Shown here: positions 9,246 to 17,218 of the stretch, in pieces
How positions within the stretch are numbered: position 1 is the stretch's first letter
Layout: each line of letters starts with the position of its first letter
Assembly (NCBI GenBank): GCA_024958655.1
Contig: JANWUR010000002.1
Span: forward strand, 248,001-312,000
DNA from: Cyanobium sp. FGCU6
GTDB taxonomy: Bacteria > Cyanobacteriota > Cyanobacteriia > PCC-6307 > Cyanobiaceae
DNA: 64,000 bases
Direction of reading: 5' to 3'
The notes under the pieces: model-generated
Told to the model about the DNA's origin: nothing
Databases searched by the model: none
The model's input: only the letters and a program-made list of their open reading frames with translations
Position numbers and translations under genes: made by a program

Positions 9246-10397
9246 ATGCAGGACAAGCTCACCCTGATGATCCCCGGCCCTACGCCGGTGCCGGAAACGG
9301 TCCTGCAGGCGCTGGCGCGCCATCCGATCGGCCACCGCAGCGCCGACTTCCAGAAGATCGTCAAGCGCACCACCGCGCAGCTGAAGTGGCTGCACCAGAC
9401 CAGCCACGACGTGCTGGTGATCACCGGCAGCGGCACGGCGGCGATGGAAGCCGGGATCGTGAACACCCTCAGCCGCGGCGACCGGGTGCTCTGCGGCGAC
9501 AACGGCAAGTTCGGCGAGCGCTGGGTGAAGGTGGCGAAGGCCTATGGCCTCGACGTGCAGGTGATCAAGGCGGAATGGGGCCAGCCGCTGGATCCGGAGG
9601 CCTTCCGCGCCGCCCTGGAGGCCGACAGCGCCAAGGCGATCCGGGCCGTGATCCTCACCCACTCGGAAACTTCCACCGGGGTGATCAACGACCTGCAGAC
9701 GATCGCCAGGCACGTGCGTGCCCACGGCACCGCGCTCACGATCGCCGACTGCGTCACCAGCCTGGGGGCCACCGACGTGCCGATGGATGCCTGGGGCATC
9801 GACGTGATCGGCTCGGGGTCTCAGAAGGGTTACATGATGCCGCCGGGCCTGAGCTTCGTGGCGATGAGCGAACGGGCCTGGGCGGCCTACGAGCGCTCCG
9901 ATCTGCCGAAGTTCTATCTGGATCTGGGCAGGTACCGCAAATCAGCCCACGCCGACAGCAATCCCTTCACCCCGGCCATCAATCTCTACTTCGCCCTCGA
10001 GGCGGCGCTGGAGATGATGGAGAAGGAAGGCCTGGAGGCGATCTTCGCCCGCCACGACCGTCACCGGCGAGCCACGATCGCCGCGATGCAGGCGATCGGC
10101 CTGCCCTTATACGCCGCCGAGGGGCACGGCAGCCCGGCGATCACCGCGGTGGCGCCGGAGGGCATCGATGCCGAGAGCCTGCGCAAGAAGGTGAAGGAGC
10201 GCTTCGACATCCTGCTGGCCGGTGGTCAGGACCACCTAAAGGGGCATGTGTTCCGCATCGGCCACCTCGGCTTCGTCTGCGACCGCGACATCCTCACGGC
10301 TGTGGCGGCGATCGAGGCCACCCTGCAGGACCTGGGTCTGGCCAAGGCGGCCACGGGCGCCGGCGTGGCCGCTGCTGCAGCGGAACTGTCGCGCTGA
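9246..10397 (+). CDS. Class V PLP aminotransferase (serine/alanine-glyoxylate type)
   Basis: A 383-residue fold-type I aminotransferase. The N-terminus MIPGPTPVPETVLQA is typical of the alanine-glyoxylate / serine-glyoxylate / hydrogenase-subunit family. The PLP lysine is in GSGSQKGYMMPPGL (about K194) and the PLP-binding aspartate is in IADCVTSLGATDV. It probably handles glyoxylate from photorespiration. It is divergent from cbiD, and the 94-base gap between the two starts holds both promoters. The open frame to the left of the ATG reads through that gap and is not coding. Confidence 0.92.
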   Translation: MQDKLTLMIPGPTPVPETVLQALARHPIGHRSADFQKIVKRTTAQLKWLHQTSHDVLVITGSGTAAMEAGIVNTLSRGDRVLCGDNGKFGERWVKVAKAYGLDVQVIKAEWGQPLDPEAFRAALEADSAKAIRAVILTHSETSTGVINDLQTIARHVRAHGTALTIADCVTSLGATDVPMDAWGIDVIGSGSQKGYMMPPGLSFVAMSERAWAAYERSDLPKFYLDLGRYRKSAHADSNPFTPAINLYFALEAALEMMEKEGLEAIFARHDRHRRATIAAMQAIGLPLYAAEGHGSPAITAVAPEGIDAESLRKKVKERFDILLAGGQDHLKGHVFRIGHLGFVCDRDILTAVAAIEATLQDLGLAKAATGAGVAAAAAELSR

Positions 10398-10456
10398 GCG
10401 GGGATGGCAAGGCGGTGCACCCTCCCTAGGGTTCACAACGAACGAAATCCGCGACC

Positions 10457-10900
10457 ATGCGCCGCCCCCTGCTCGCCCTCACCTGCCTGTTCGCCCTGAG
10501 CGCCGCCGGCTGCCAGAAACAGGATCTGGCCCTCAAGGAACAGAAGACCGAAGCCAAGATCTGCACCCAGCTCGCCGCTGTGGGGGCGGCGCTGGATCAG
10601 GTGGGAGCTCTCCAGCCCACCTCCACGGTGGGCGAGGCGGTGGCGGCCGATCAGGCTCTGGCCAAGGCGCTCAATTCCCTTGAAACGTCCGAACAGACCC
10701 TCGAGAAGCTGCGCCTGAAGAACTTCCAGAACCAGTTGCGCACCTTCAAGGAGGATGTCGCCAGGGTGGCCAGCAGAAAGAATCAGACCATCGAACAGGC
10801 CGCCCAGCAATTGAAGGCCAAGGCCGCGCCGGTGGTCGTCGCCCGTCGCCAGCTCTCCGCTGCCGTGAAGTGCGAGGAACCTGCAGCGGCCAAGCCCTGA
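10457..10900 (+). CDS. Small lipoprotein, helical
   Basis: A 147-residue protein with a type II signal peptide: basic start (MRRP), hydrophobic core and lipobox LSAAGC. The mature part is one long charged helical region (KEQKTEAKICTQL, SEQTLEKLRLKNFQNQLRTFKEDV) with two further cysteines. This suits a periplasmic or thylakoid-lumen lipoprotein. No function is recognised. It is the last clearly host gene before the tRNA used by the integrated element. Confidence 0.75.
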   Translation: MRRPLLALTCLFALSAAGCQKQDLALKEQKTEAKICTQLAAVGAALDQVGALQPTSTVGEAVAADQALAKALNSLETSEQTLEKLRLKNFQNQLRTFKEDVARVASRKNQTIEQAAQQLKAKAAPVVVARRQLSAAVKCEEPAAAKP

Positions 10901-10920
10901 GACGACCATCTGGAGCCTCC

Positions 10921-10995
10921 GTCCGCAACGAGCGGACACCCAGGCCTCCAGCGTGCCTTAGCACCACTGCCTTCTTCGCCGGCCGTGGTGCTAAG
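10921..10995 (+). terminator. Two tandem hairpins after the lipoprotein gene
   Basis: GTCCGC pairs with GCGGAC around an AACGA loop at 10921-10937. Then CTTAGCACCAC (10957-10967) pairs perfectly with GTGGTGCTAAG (10985-10995) around a 17-base loop. There is no long T-run after either stem, so intrinsic termination is not certain. Confidence 0.45.
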
Positions 10996-11086
10996 GTGTG
11001 TAGAAATTGTGTTGATTGCTCTTCTCGCTGATCGACTCCAATCGACTCGGCGAGACATCCAACTCAACCAACGCAGTTTCAACGGC

Positions 11087-11158
11087 GCGGGTGTAATTCA
11101 GTGGTAGAATGTCAGCTTCCCAAGCTGAACGTCGCCGGTTCGAGTCCGGTCACCCGCT
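11087..11158 (+). tRNA. trnG: tRNA-Gly (anticodon CCC)
   Basis: A complete 72-base cloverleaf. The acceptor stem GCGGGTG pairs with CACCCGC, the D loop contains AGTGGTAGA, the anticodon stem TCAGC/GCTGA encloses TTCCCAA giving anticodon CCC, and the T arm is GCCGG TTCGAGT CCGGT. CCA is not encoded. The integrase gene lies 127 bases downstream, so the 3' half of this tRNA is the likely attachment site; a repeat of it marking the other end was not seen in the window. Confidence 0.95.
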
Positions 11159-11284
11159 TTCAGTCCAGGCCTGAGAAATCCCCCAAAAAGCCAGTCTGGC
11201 ACTGGCTTTAAGGCTGCCAGCGGCTGACCGCACCTGACAGGCCGTGCCAGGCTGTAGGGCCGACCTTCTCACAGACCTTCTCAC

Positions 11285-12529
11285 ATGGCTGAGGCAGCCC
11301 CCTGGGAGATCGCCATCCGCGTCGAGACCGCTCACGCCTTGTCCCGCAAGGGATGTCCAAGGGGCTGGGCGCTCACGGAGCACCGAGGCTTCGCCAGACT
11401 GAACATCACGGCCAAAGCGGGCGGCGGGAAGCGGCGTCAGATACAACTACCGATCCCCTGGCACTTCGATCATGCCAAGAAGATTGGCGAGGCCGTTTGC
11501 AGGATCTACGACGATTTCACCAGCGGAATAGAACCTGAACAGGCGGCGAAGAAGATCGCGTTTACCTCATCAGAGCAATCAGACAACGGATCTACTATTG
11601 CTCAAAGGGCAAATCCTGAACAGCAGATAGACTGGAATGACTTAATCGAGCGCTATCGCGAGTACAAAATCCGCAGCGGCGAAATCAAGGAATCAACTTG
11701 GACCAGGGTGCACCGGCACCACATGAAGCTGGTACTGGAAGCCTTCGCCACCCGACAGCCACCCCGAAGCGCCCCCCAGCTGCTGGATCGGCTCACCCTG
11801 CACTGGGCAGACAAGCCTGGTGGGCGGACCCGGCAGATTCAGATGCAGGCCACCTCGGCGCTGCTCCGTTGGGCGGTGGCCCAGGGCCAACTCCCAGCAA
11901 CCCAGTGGGAGCCACCAACCGACCTCAGCCCCTTTGTGGGGCGGTCACGCTCCGCGAAAGCAGTCACCACCCCCCTGGAGGTGGACCACATCCTTGCTTT
12001 GGTGCGGGCTTTGCCCGACCCGCGGTGGCGACTGGCCTTCCAGCTGATGGCCGCCTACGGATTGCGCCCCGAGGAGCTCCAGCACCTGCAGCTACGCGAT
12101 GGGCGTCTGTGGTGCACCTATGAAAAGGTGGCTTCCCGCGGCAAGACCAAACCTCGCGCCCTGCGGCTGCTGCCCTGTGACGACTGGGCAGTCGAATGGA
12201 AGCTGGCCGAGCAGTTCTGCCCTGGCGATCTCCCGCCGATGCGTTCCGGCTTCTGCGGCAACGACATCAGGCAGTACCTGCACCGACGCCCCCTCTGGAA
12301 CAAGCTCCGGCAGGAGTACGAAGCTAAGGGCGAGAAGCTCGTGCCCTACTCCTGCCGGCACGGCTACGCCCACCGGGCCCACGTGATCTGCGACCTGCCG
12401 CCCAAGGTGGTGGCCGCGGCGATGGGCCACAGCGTGCAGACCCACCTGGCCGCCTACAGCCGCTGGTGCGGGGATGACGTGGTCGATGACGCCTTCGCCA
12501 AGGCAGAGCAGCGCCTGCTCGCCTCCTGA
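11285..12529 (+). CDS. int: Tyrosine recombinase (phage integrase)
   Basis: A 414-residue integrase. The N-terminus holds an arm-binding-like region, residues about 115-215 the SAM-like core-binding domain, and the rest the catalytic domain. Visible catalytic residues are Arg in YGLRPEEL (about R261), Arg in the box-II motif YSCRHG (R358), His in MGHS (H382) and the nucleophile Tyr in LAAYSRW (Y391). The box-II His (HxxR) is replaced by Tyr, a variant seen in some integrases. Its place right after a tRNA gene and the prophage genes that follow support its role in integration at tRNA-Gly. Confidence 0.93.
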   Translation: MAEAAPWEIAIRVETAHALSRKGCPRGWALTEHRGFARLNITAKAGGGKRRQIQLPIPWHFDHAKKIGEAVCRIYDDFTSGIEPEQAAKKIAFTSSEQSDNGSTIAQRANPEQQIDWNDLIERYREYKIRSGEIKESTWTRVHRHHMKLVLEAFATRQPPRSAPQLLDRLTLHWADKPGGRTRQIQMQATSALLRWAVAQGQLPATQWEPPTDLSPFVGRSRSAKAVTTPLEVDHILALVRALPDPRWRLAFQLMAAYGLRPEELQHLQLRDGRLWCTYEKVASRGKTKPRALRLLPCDDWAVEWKLAEQFCPGDLPPMRSGFCGNDIRQYLHRRPLWNKLRQEYEAKGEKLVPYSCRHGYAHRAHVICDLPPKVVAAAMGHSVQTHLAAYSRWCGDDVVDDAFAKAEQRLLAS

Positions 12530-12618
12530 AGCCGGCCGGTCAGAAACCCGTGACCGCTGGCAGAGCCTGTTGCCCATGACAGGTCGCGGTGAGCGAGCCA
12601 TCTTTGGGGCGGCTTCGT

Positions 12619-12633
12619 GGCGAATGGTTCGCC
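12619..12633. promoter_or_regulatory. Palindrome upstream of the toxin-antitoxin pair
   Basis: GGCGAA and TTCGCC are separated by 3 bases, and the site is nested inside a wider GGGGCG/CGCCCC pair. It lies about 60 bases upstream of the small gene at 12693, where an autoregulatory operator would sit. Alternatively it could be a weak terminator hairpin of the integrase transcript. Confidence 0.3.
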
Positions 12634-12692
12634 CCACACCGCAACACCACCCCACAGACCTACAGTTCAGGGCCCACGAGGCCAGTGCTTCC

Positions 12693-12914
12693 ATGGCCCT
12701 GCTTACCCCCCACCAAAATCCAGCAGGCCAGGGCACGCCCGAAGCCTCCGCCCAAGAGACGCGTCTGACGTCCGAGAACCTGGCTTGGGTGGATGAGAAG
12801 ATCAAGGAGCCCGGTTGGGCCAAGCAATTCCTGATCTCTGCCGGTCTCCTCGATTCCAAGGGTCATTGGAATCCCTCGTATTGGCCTGAAGATGGCGAAG
12901 CCGGTTCGAAATAG
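12693..12914 (+). CDS. Small protein, candidate antitoxin
   Basis: A 73-residue protein. The C-terminal half reads SENLAWVDEKIKEP then AKQFLISAGLLDSKGH, a pattern (helix, then AxxFLxxAGIL-x-x-xG) that I associate with small antitoxin-like proteins. Its end overlaps the next gene by 23 bases, as toxin-antitoxin pairs often do. The ATG at 12693 is chosen because the open frame upstream is low quality. Assignment as antitoxin is inference from arrangement; no DNA-binding domain is obvious. Confidence 0.5.
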   Translation: MALLTPHQNPAGQGTPEASAQETRLTSENLAWVDEKIKEPGWAKQFLISAGLLDSKGHWNPSYWPEDGEAGSK

Positions 12915-13488
12915 CCTCGGCCCCCTTCTTCTGCATCACGGCTGCGATCGATCTCTTGCGGAGCTTGTGCTCGAAGGCAAGACCTCACCGATTGCAAGCG
13001 AGAACAAATACGACTGGCTGGGGCCAGGGATCTACTTCTGGGTCGACAGCCCCTCCCGCGCCATGACCTGGGCGAGAGAGAAACAACAGAAGAAACCAGA
13101 CGAGATGGCTGAGCCCTCTGTCTTGGGAGCCTTCGCTTACCCGGGGCATTGCCTCAATCTGACGGACTATGGTGCCCTTGATGAACTACGGGTCGCCTAC
13201 GAGAAAGTGAAGCTTGTGGTCGAAAGCGAGGGCGGCAAGCTGCCATCCAACGGAGCAAAGGAGGACGGCATCTACCTCTACCGGCCCCTTGATTGCCTCG
13301 TGATCAAGATGGTCCACAAGCTCAGGGAAGAGAGCGGCCTTGAGGCCTATGACAGCGTCTATGGCATCTTTGTTGAAGGCCAAGACCTCTTCCCAGGGTC
13401 AGGCTTCAAGGCAAAGAGTCACGCTCAGATCGCCATTCGCAATCCTGAGTGCATTGCCGGCTACTTCCGAGTCCCTGATTTCACCTGA
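12892..13488 (+). CDS. ADP-ribosyltransferase-like protein (candidate toxin)
   Basis: A 198-residue protein with a layout like the PARP/ART fold: a histidine in LLLHHGCDRS (residues about 12-21), then DWLGPGIYFW (41-50) followed by SPSRAMTWA, resembling the FGxGIYF block of PARPs, and an H-x-Q-I...E element near the C-terminus (SHAQIAIRNPECI, 176-188). These would be the H-Y-E NAD-binding and catalytic positions. The gene overlaps a small upstream gene, so the pair is read as toxin and antitoxin. Base composition is lower in GC than the surroundings. The family is not named with certainty. Confidence 0.55.
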   Translation: MAKPVRNSLGPLLLHHGCDRSLAELVLEGKTSPIASENKYDWLGPGIYFWVDSPSRAMTWAREKQQKKPDEMAEPSVLGAFAYPGHCLNLTDYGALDELRVAYEKVKLVVESEGGKLPSNGAKEDGIYLYRPLDCLVIKMVHKLREESGLEAYDSVYGIFVEGQDLFPGSGFKAKSHAQIAIRNPECIAGYFRVPDFT

Positions 13489-13514
13489 GCTGGTGTCCCG
13501 CCCCGTTTGCAGCG

Positions 13515-13760
13515 TCAGAACCGCAGATGGCGCCGGCTCCAGCCGGTGATCGTGGCCTCCACGTTCTCCAAGTGCCACTGCAGCGGTCCCCGGCCCTGGG
13601 TGCAGCCCCAGCGGCGGTAGTGCTTGCCTGGCTGGAGCACCCCCCGCAGCCGTAGCTGGCGGAGGGTTTCGCGGCTCATCCCCAGTGCAGTGCACGCTTC
13701 TGCAGTCGTCACCCAGACCCTCTGACGATTGGATGTTGCTTGTGCGTCCTGACCCTCCAT
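13515..13760 (-). CDS. Excisionase-like helix-turn-helix protein
   Basis: An 81-residue protein with a MerR/excisionase-type helix-turn-helix: VTTAEACTALGMSRETLRQL, a basic turn, then YRRWGCTQG and a short tail. Size and position close to the integrase fit a recombination directionality factor, although it could instead be a transcription regulator. Its start overlaps the stop of the upstream antirepressor gene at 13760, so both belong to one minus-strand operon. It converges on the toxin gene with 26 bases between stops. Confidence 0.65.
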   Translation of the reverse strand: MEGQDAQATSNRQRVWVTTAEACTALGMSRETLRQLRLRGVLQPGKHYRRWGCTQGRGPLQWHLENVEATITGWSRRHLRF

Positions 13761-14548
13761 CAGCTCAGCTCTCGAAGGAGGTCAACCACATCGGGATTCC
13801 AGAGGATCTGGTACCCGCTGTGGCCATGGCGGCAGTAGGGCATGGCCTCTGCCCAATCCTGACCTCGCTTCGTCAGCTCCCACTCGTCGCGGGCATTGCG
13901 GGTCTGCAGCCCGCATGCCGCCAGGTGCTGGTTCATCACCCGGGCCGACATGCCCACCTTTCGACCCAGCTGCGTGGCATTCAGCGAACAGATGGGCTCT
14001 TCTGCAGCCGGCAAGGCACGGCGCAGGGTCTCCACTGCCAGGCCAGTGTTTTCCTGGATGCAGTTGAGCGTGGCAGCCATGGCGATGCCGGCTTTCACGC
14101 CGGGCAGCCGTGCGATGGCTTGGCCGATCAGCAGAAGAGCGACGACGCTGTCCTGCTTCTCGGAGGGCAACGATGCCGGTGTGGGGACCGTGCCTGGCAC
14201 GGTGTAGCTCCCAGTCCGGCGGATCGCAGGTAGCACCTGGTGCGTCACCCAGCGCTTGAAGCGCTTGGCTTCCGGCTTGCGGCTGCCGAGCACCAAGGTG
14301 TAGAGCCCAGGTTCGTTGATCAGGTTCAGGCTCGGGGGCCCGCCTGCTGGGGCACCCTCATTTGAAATGAGGGTCTTCTCGTCCCCGTCCAGACGGCTGA
14401 GTGCCTGGCTGACGTTGCCGATGCCGAGGGTTGAGCAGACATCTGCGGCGACAAACCAGGGCTCACCCTGCTCGTCGGTGAAGACGCGGATCTGACTGCC
14501 TTCGAAGTCAAAGGGAACCAGGGAGCTTGAGGAGGTCGTGTTGTTCAT
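13760..14548 (-). CDS. Bro-N family phage antirepressor
   Basis: A 262-residue protein. Residues about 10-115 form a Bro-N domain: FDFEGSQIRVF, GEPWFVAADVCSTLGI, a Dxx(E)K block, LINEPGLYTLVLGSRKPEA and KRFKRWVTHQVLPAIRRTGSY. The C-terminal part contains a likely winged-helix (NATQLGRKVGMSARVMNQHL and GLQTRNARDEWELT), as in KilAC-type antirepressors. Such proteins oppose the phage repressor or modulate lysogeny. It is preceded by a small membrane protein gene that overlaps its start by about 40 bases. Confidence 0.85.
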   Translation of the reverse strand: MNNTTSSSSLVPFDFEGSQIRVFTDEQGEPWFVAADVCSTLGIGNVSQALSRLDGDEKTLISNEGAPAGGPPSLNLINEPGLYTLVLGSRKPEAKRFKRWVTHQVLPAIRRTGSYTVPGTVPTPASLPSEKQDSVVALLLIGQAIARLPGVKAGIAMAATLNCIQENTGLAVETLRRALPAAEEPICSLNATQLGRKVGMSARVMNQHLAACGLQTRNARDEWELTKRGQDWAEAMPYCRHGHSGYQILWNPDVVDLLRELS

Positions 14549-14810
14549 CGGTCTGATGTGGCGTGACGGGTATGACCCCGGGGCGAAAAACGGTGTTGGG
14601 GCTGGTGACTGGCCGCGGCGGCACGGGCCCGGCGATCACGAGAAGCAGGGTGCTGAGCTGAAAGAGGAGCCCCAGCAGCACCAAGCCGCGTAGGCAAGCC
14701 AGGCTGGAGGCCGTGACCATGACGGTGGTGGGCCGCCGGGTGCGGCAGAAGGCAGGCAACTGGGGACGGGGCCCGACGGCCCCGTTGCTGCGCACGTGTG
14801 GCGAGGCCAT
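14508..14810 (-). CDS. Small membrane protein of the early phage operon
   Basis: A 100-residue protein with one strong membrane segment (LVLLGLLFQLSTLLLVIAG). The start ATG at 14810 shares a base with the stop of the upstream SSB-like gene (TGATG), a sign of translational coupling that supports the gene. Its end overlaps the antirepressor start. No function is recognised; small membrane proteins in this position are sometimes superinfection-exclusion factors, which is only a guess. Confidence 0.55.
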   Translation of the reverse strand: MASPHVRSNGAVGPRPQLPAFCRTRRPTTVMVTASSLACLRGLVLLGLLFQLSTLLLVIAGPVPPRPVTSPNTVFRPGVIPVTPHQTDEQHDLLKLPGSL

Positions 14811-15403
14811 CAGAAGGGGGCTTCGTCGTCGTCATCAACAACCCAGCCCGTTGTGCTGTCGGACTCGGCAGTGCGAGCGGTGGTGTAGCCATCCAGCTCA
14901 TCGAAGCCATCGGTCGGGTCGACCTGCTCGTAGGGCACGAACTCGACGACCTGAACGGCACGCGGCTGGAAGGTCATGCCGCAGCCGTTCTCTCCGTCCC
15001 AGTCGTAGATGTCGAAGGCAACGATCACCTTCGAGCCGTTGCCGATGGCAGCCCCATCCCAGGGCTGCTTCTTGGCATCAACAATGCGGGGCCCCTCGGA
15101 GAGGGAGCCGTCGCGCCGCTGGAACTGCGGCACCTTGAAGCGCACCACGGTGATCTCGCTGGGCTTCTCCTTGTCGGGCTTCCAGGGGAAACCCTTCTCG
15201 GCGCGGCGCTTGCGGCTCCCGTGCAGGGCGATGAACTGGTCCTCCATCGCCAGCAGGAAGGACTGGGCCTTCTCGTCGCTGTTGGCCAGCAGCAGATCGG
15301 CAGTCCAGGCCTTGGGTTTGCTCTTGTCGAGCTGATGCCTTGGGGTGATCAGGTGGGCCCAGCGCACTTCGGCGAGGGGCGTGCGGAAGATGTCCTTAGC
15401 CAT
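14810..15403 (-). CDS. Phage single-stranded DNA-binding protein (DUF2815/gp2.5-like)
   Basis: A 197-residue protein starting MAKDIFRTPLAEVRWAHL. The layout (FRTPLAEVRWA..., a RRAEKGFPW block, SKVIVAFDIYDWDG, then a long acidic end) fits the DUF2815 family of phage ssDNA-binding proteins. The last residues DDDDEAPF imitate the DDDIPF tail by which bacterial SSB recruits repair and replication partners. It is flanked by coupled genes on both sides. The ATG at 15403 gives the expected N-terminus; the longer frame adds a proline-rich leader. Confidence 0.75.
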   Translation of the reverse strand: MAKDIFRTPLAEVRWAHLITPRHQLDKSKPKAWTADLLLANSDEKAQSFLLAMEDQFIALHGSRKRRAEKGFPWKPDKEKPSEITVVRFKVPQFQRRDGSLSEGPRIVDAKKQPWDGAAIGNGSKVIVAFDIYDWDGENGCGMTFQPRAVQVVEFVPYEQVDPTDGFDELDGYTTARTAESDSTTGWVVDDDDEAPF

Positions 15404-15632
15404 GGGCTGAATCGGGGTGAACGGTGGAATTGGGCTGTTGATCGAAAGGGGGAAGGGGCGGCAGGCCAAAGCGCTCGCGCAGCAGGTGATGCACCGCTCC
15501 GCTGGCCGAGAGGTTGTGGCGCTCCATCACCTCGCGGACTCGCAGGTAGACGTCGGTGCGCACCTGGGTCTGGATGAAATGGCGGCCGGCCTGGGAGCGG
15601 GGCTGCTCGCCGTAGCGACGAAGGCCTTTCAT
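15396..15632 (-). CDS. Small ribbon-helix-helix-like DNA-binding protein
   Basis: A 78-residue protein. After a basic start, GRHFIQTQVRTDVYLRVREVM looks like the strand and first helix, and HNLSASGAVHHLLRERFG the second helix, of a ribbon-helix-helix fold. The ATG at 15632 overlaps the previous gene's stop (TGATG), and its end overlaps the start of the SSB-like gene by 8 bases. It is a likely regulator within the early operon. Confidence 0.6.
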   Translation of the reverse strand: MKGLRRYGEQPRSQAGRHFIQTQVRTDVYLRVREVMERHNLSASGAVHHLLRERFGLPPLPPFDQQPNSTVHPDSAHG

Positions 15633-16354
15633 GGCGCCACCGGCGCCGCGGCGCCACCCCGGCCTTGTTCTTCGCACTCCTCAAGGAAGTGATCGATGAA
15701 GGCGGCGTGCTGGTGCTGGGTGATGCGATCGCCGATCGAGCGGGCATTGCGCGGCACCTGGAAGTGCTCGCGGAAGGCCTTGGTCAGCGCCTGACGTCCG
15801 GCCTGCGGCAGGGCGAGGATTCGCTGGTGGGTGGCCTCGATCTCCTGGGGCGTGAGCGGCTCCAAAGCGACATCGCCGTCAACCACTGGAGCCGTGTCCT
15901 CCTCCTTGCTGGGCCCAGGCCCAGCCGCTGCATCGAGAACCCTGACGACTGCAAGGCCTTTGACCTCTGCCGTCTCAGCCTCTACAGGCCGAGCCTGCTT
16001 GGCCAAAGGAATGCCCAGCAGCATGGCCAGCATCCAGCCGGCGGCCTGCAGCAAGTCGTCGACCTCGTCGGCCCACTCCTCGCTGGTGACCTCTGCGCCG
16101 CCGGCGTGCATCACGATGACGCGCAACTTGTGGCGGCCGCGGACGTCGACCAGCTGGGCGCTGAAGGCAATGCCAGAGGCGAAAGCTGGCTTGGCTGCTT
16201 CGACCACGGCAGCCAGATCAAGGGATGGAACGGCCTGCACCTGCTCCTGAAAGGAGGCCAGGGCGGCGGTGAGCGCGCGCTCGGCGCCGCCTTTTTCGCC
16301 GAGCAGCTCGAGAGCGTCGGGTGGCACGCCTGCGCGTGCGGGGGATTGCGTCAT
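15629..16354 (-). CDS. Early phage protein of unknown function
   Basis: A 241-residue protein, not recognised. The first half is alpha-helical and acidic with a hydrophobic helix (LLQAAGWMLAMLLGIPLAK). The second half (EPLTPQEIEATHQRILALPQ, then LTKAFREHFQVPR and ITQHQHAAFIDHFLEECEEQ) reads like a compact helical domain. It heads the operon encoding the RHH and SSB-like proteins, so a role in phage recombination or replication is plausible. The stretch between this gene and the repressor carries a GGCTAGC motif. Confidence 0.6.
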   Translation of the reverse strand: MTQSPARAGVPPDALELLGEKGGAERALTAALASFQEQVQAVPSLDLAAVVEAAKPAFASGIAFSAQLVDVRGRHKLRVIVMHAGGAEVTSEEWADEVDDLLQAAGWMLAMLLGIPLAKQARPVEAETAEVKGLAVVRVLDAAAGPGPSKEEDTAPVVDGDVALEPLTPQEIEATHQRILALPQAGRQALTKAFREHFQVPRNARSIGDRITQHQHAAFIDHFLEECEEQGRGGAAAPVAP

Positions 16355-16397
16355 GGCAACTGAGAGCCGGGCTTGTGCCCGCTGGCCTGAGCTTAGC

Positions 16398-16404
16398 GGC
16401 TAGC
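16398..16404. promoter_or_regulatory. GGCTAGC motif, candidate operator (site 1)
   Basis: GGCTAGC lies between the early operon start (16354) and the end of the repressor gene (16474), followed 6 bases later by a second CTAG. CTAG-containing words are normally rare in bacterial DNA, and the same core recurs in three other gaps of this region. Confidence 0.4.
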
Positions 16405-16473
16405 TGACGCTAGGCGCAACCCTGACCCGGCTCGGGTTCGTCCTGGTCGCCATGTCAGGGGTGCTTGGCGGGC

Positions 16474-17169
16474 CTAAATGATTGGATTTTCTTCGTCCCA
16501 GAGGATGATCCACTTTTCGGGCATGAAGTACTCCCCCTCCAGCCACAGCTGGGAGAGCTCTGCCGGGCTGTAGTCATCCACAGCCAACACCTCGCGGAAT
16601 CGCTTCTGGTGCTCCGATGGAACGCTGGCCTCCAACAGCTCCAGAGCCTCGGTGACATCAAAACCGCGCTCTTTGATGACTCGGCGCACGTGCTGCCGCC
16701 ACTTCTGACAGAGCTCCTCCGCTCGCTTGGCAGTCAGTGTCGGTGCCGGAGCGGTTTGATAGGTGCTCGGCACCGGCACATAGCCGATGTAGCAGCTCCA
16801 GAAGTCCACGGCATCCCAGAGCTTGTCGTCATCGCCGCGCAGGGGCTCCGCATTCTTGAGCTGGTCCTTCAACCGCTGGGACTTGACTGTTCCCCAGTCC
16901 TTCTCCGCCAGGCGACGGTTGAGCTCCTCGAGCTGGAAGAAGGCCTTCTGGCGCAGCTCACCGGCCTTGCCCTGCTCGATCACCGAGAGGTTGCCGTAGG
17001 AGATCACCTCAAACTCGGCTTCCGCACCCCACTCGCAGGCGGTGTACTGGGTCCAGCCATTGCGGCGGCGCCAGTTGAGCAGCATCTTCCCGAAGGCTCT
17101 GCGGGACTCGTCCTGCCAGTCCAGAACGGCCTGGTAGGTGCGCTTGACGGGCTTCTTTGCTTGTGCCAT
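16474..17169 (-). CDS. HTH-type phage repressor
   Basis: A 231-residue protein whose N-terminal 100 residues resemble an XRE-type DNA-binding domain: FGKMLLNWRRRNGWTQYTAC, SYGNLSVIEQGKAGELRQKAF. The rest is helical and tryptophan-rich, with no S24/LexA peptidase motif, so any induction would not be by RecA-driven self-cleavage. It lies between the two minus-strand early operons and close to the candidate operators. An alternative is a general phage HTH regulator. Confidence 0.65.
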   Translation of the reverse strand: MAQAKKPVKRTYQAVLDWQDESRRAFGKMLLNWRRRNGWTQYTACEWGAEAEFEVISYGNLSVIEQGKAGELRQKAFFQLEELNRRLAEKDWGTVKSQRLKDQLKNAEPLRGDDDKLWDAVDFWSCYIGYVPVPSTYQTAPAPTLTAKRAEELCQKWRQHVRRVIKERGFDVTEALELLEASVPSEHQKRFREVLAVDDYSPAELSQLWLEGEYFMPEKWIILWDEENPII

Positions 17170-17197
17170 AGCCCAATCCTAAGCGCTGCTTGGCACT

Positions 17198-17205
17198 GCT
17201 AGCCA
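17198..17205. promoter_or_regulatory. GGCTAGC motif, candidate operator (site 2)
   Basis: On the minus strand this reads TGGCTAGCAGTGCC, about 30 bases upstream of the repressor start at 17169. A further CTAG follows within 20 bases. The shared 10-base core TGGCTAGCAG is identical at 23147-23156. Confidence 0.45.
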
Positions 17206-17218
17206 TAGCTTGTTACAG

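Noticed and set aside
8858-10429. Long open frames overlapping the aminotransferase gene on the plus strand
   Set aside because: They are the second frame of a real gene; the translation is low complexity and lacks a start with ribosome-binding site.
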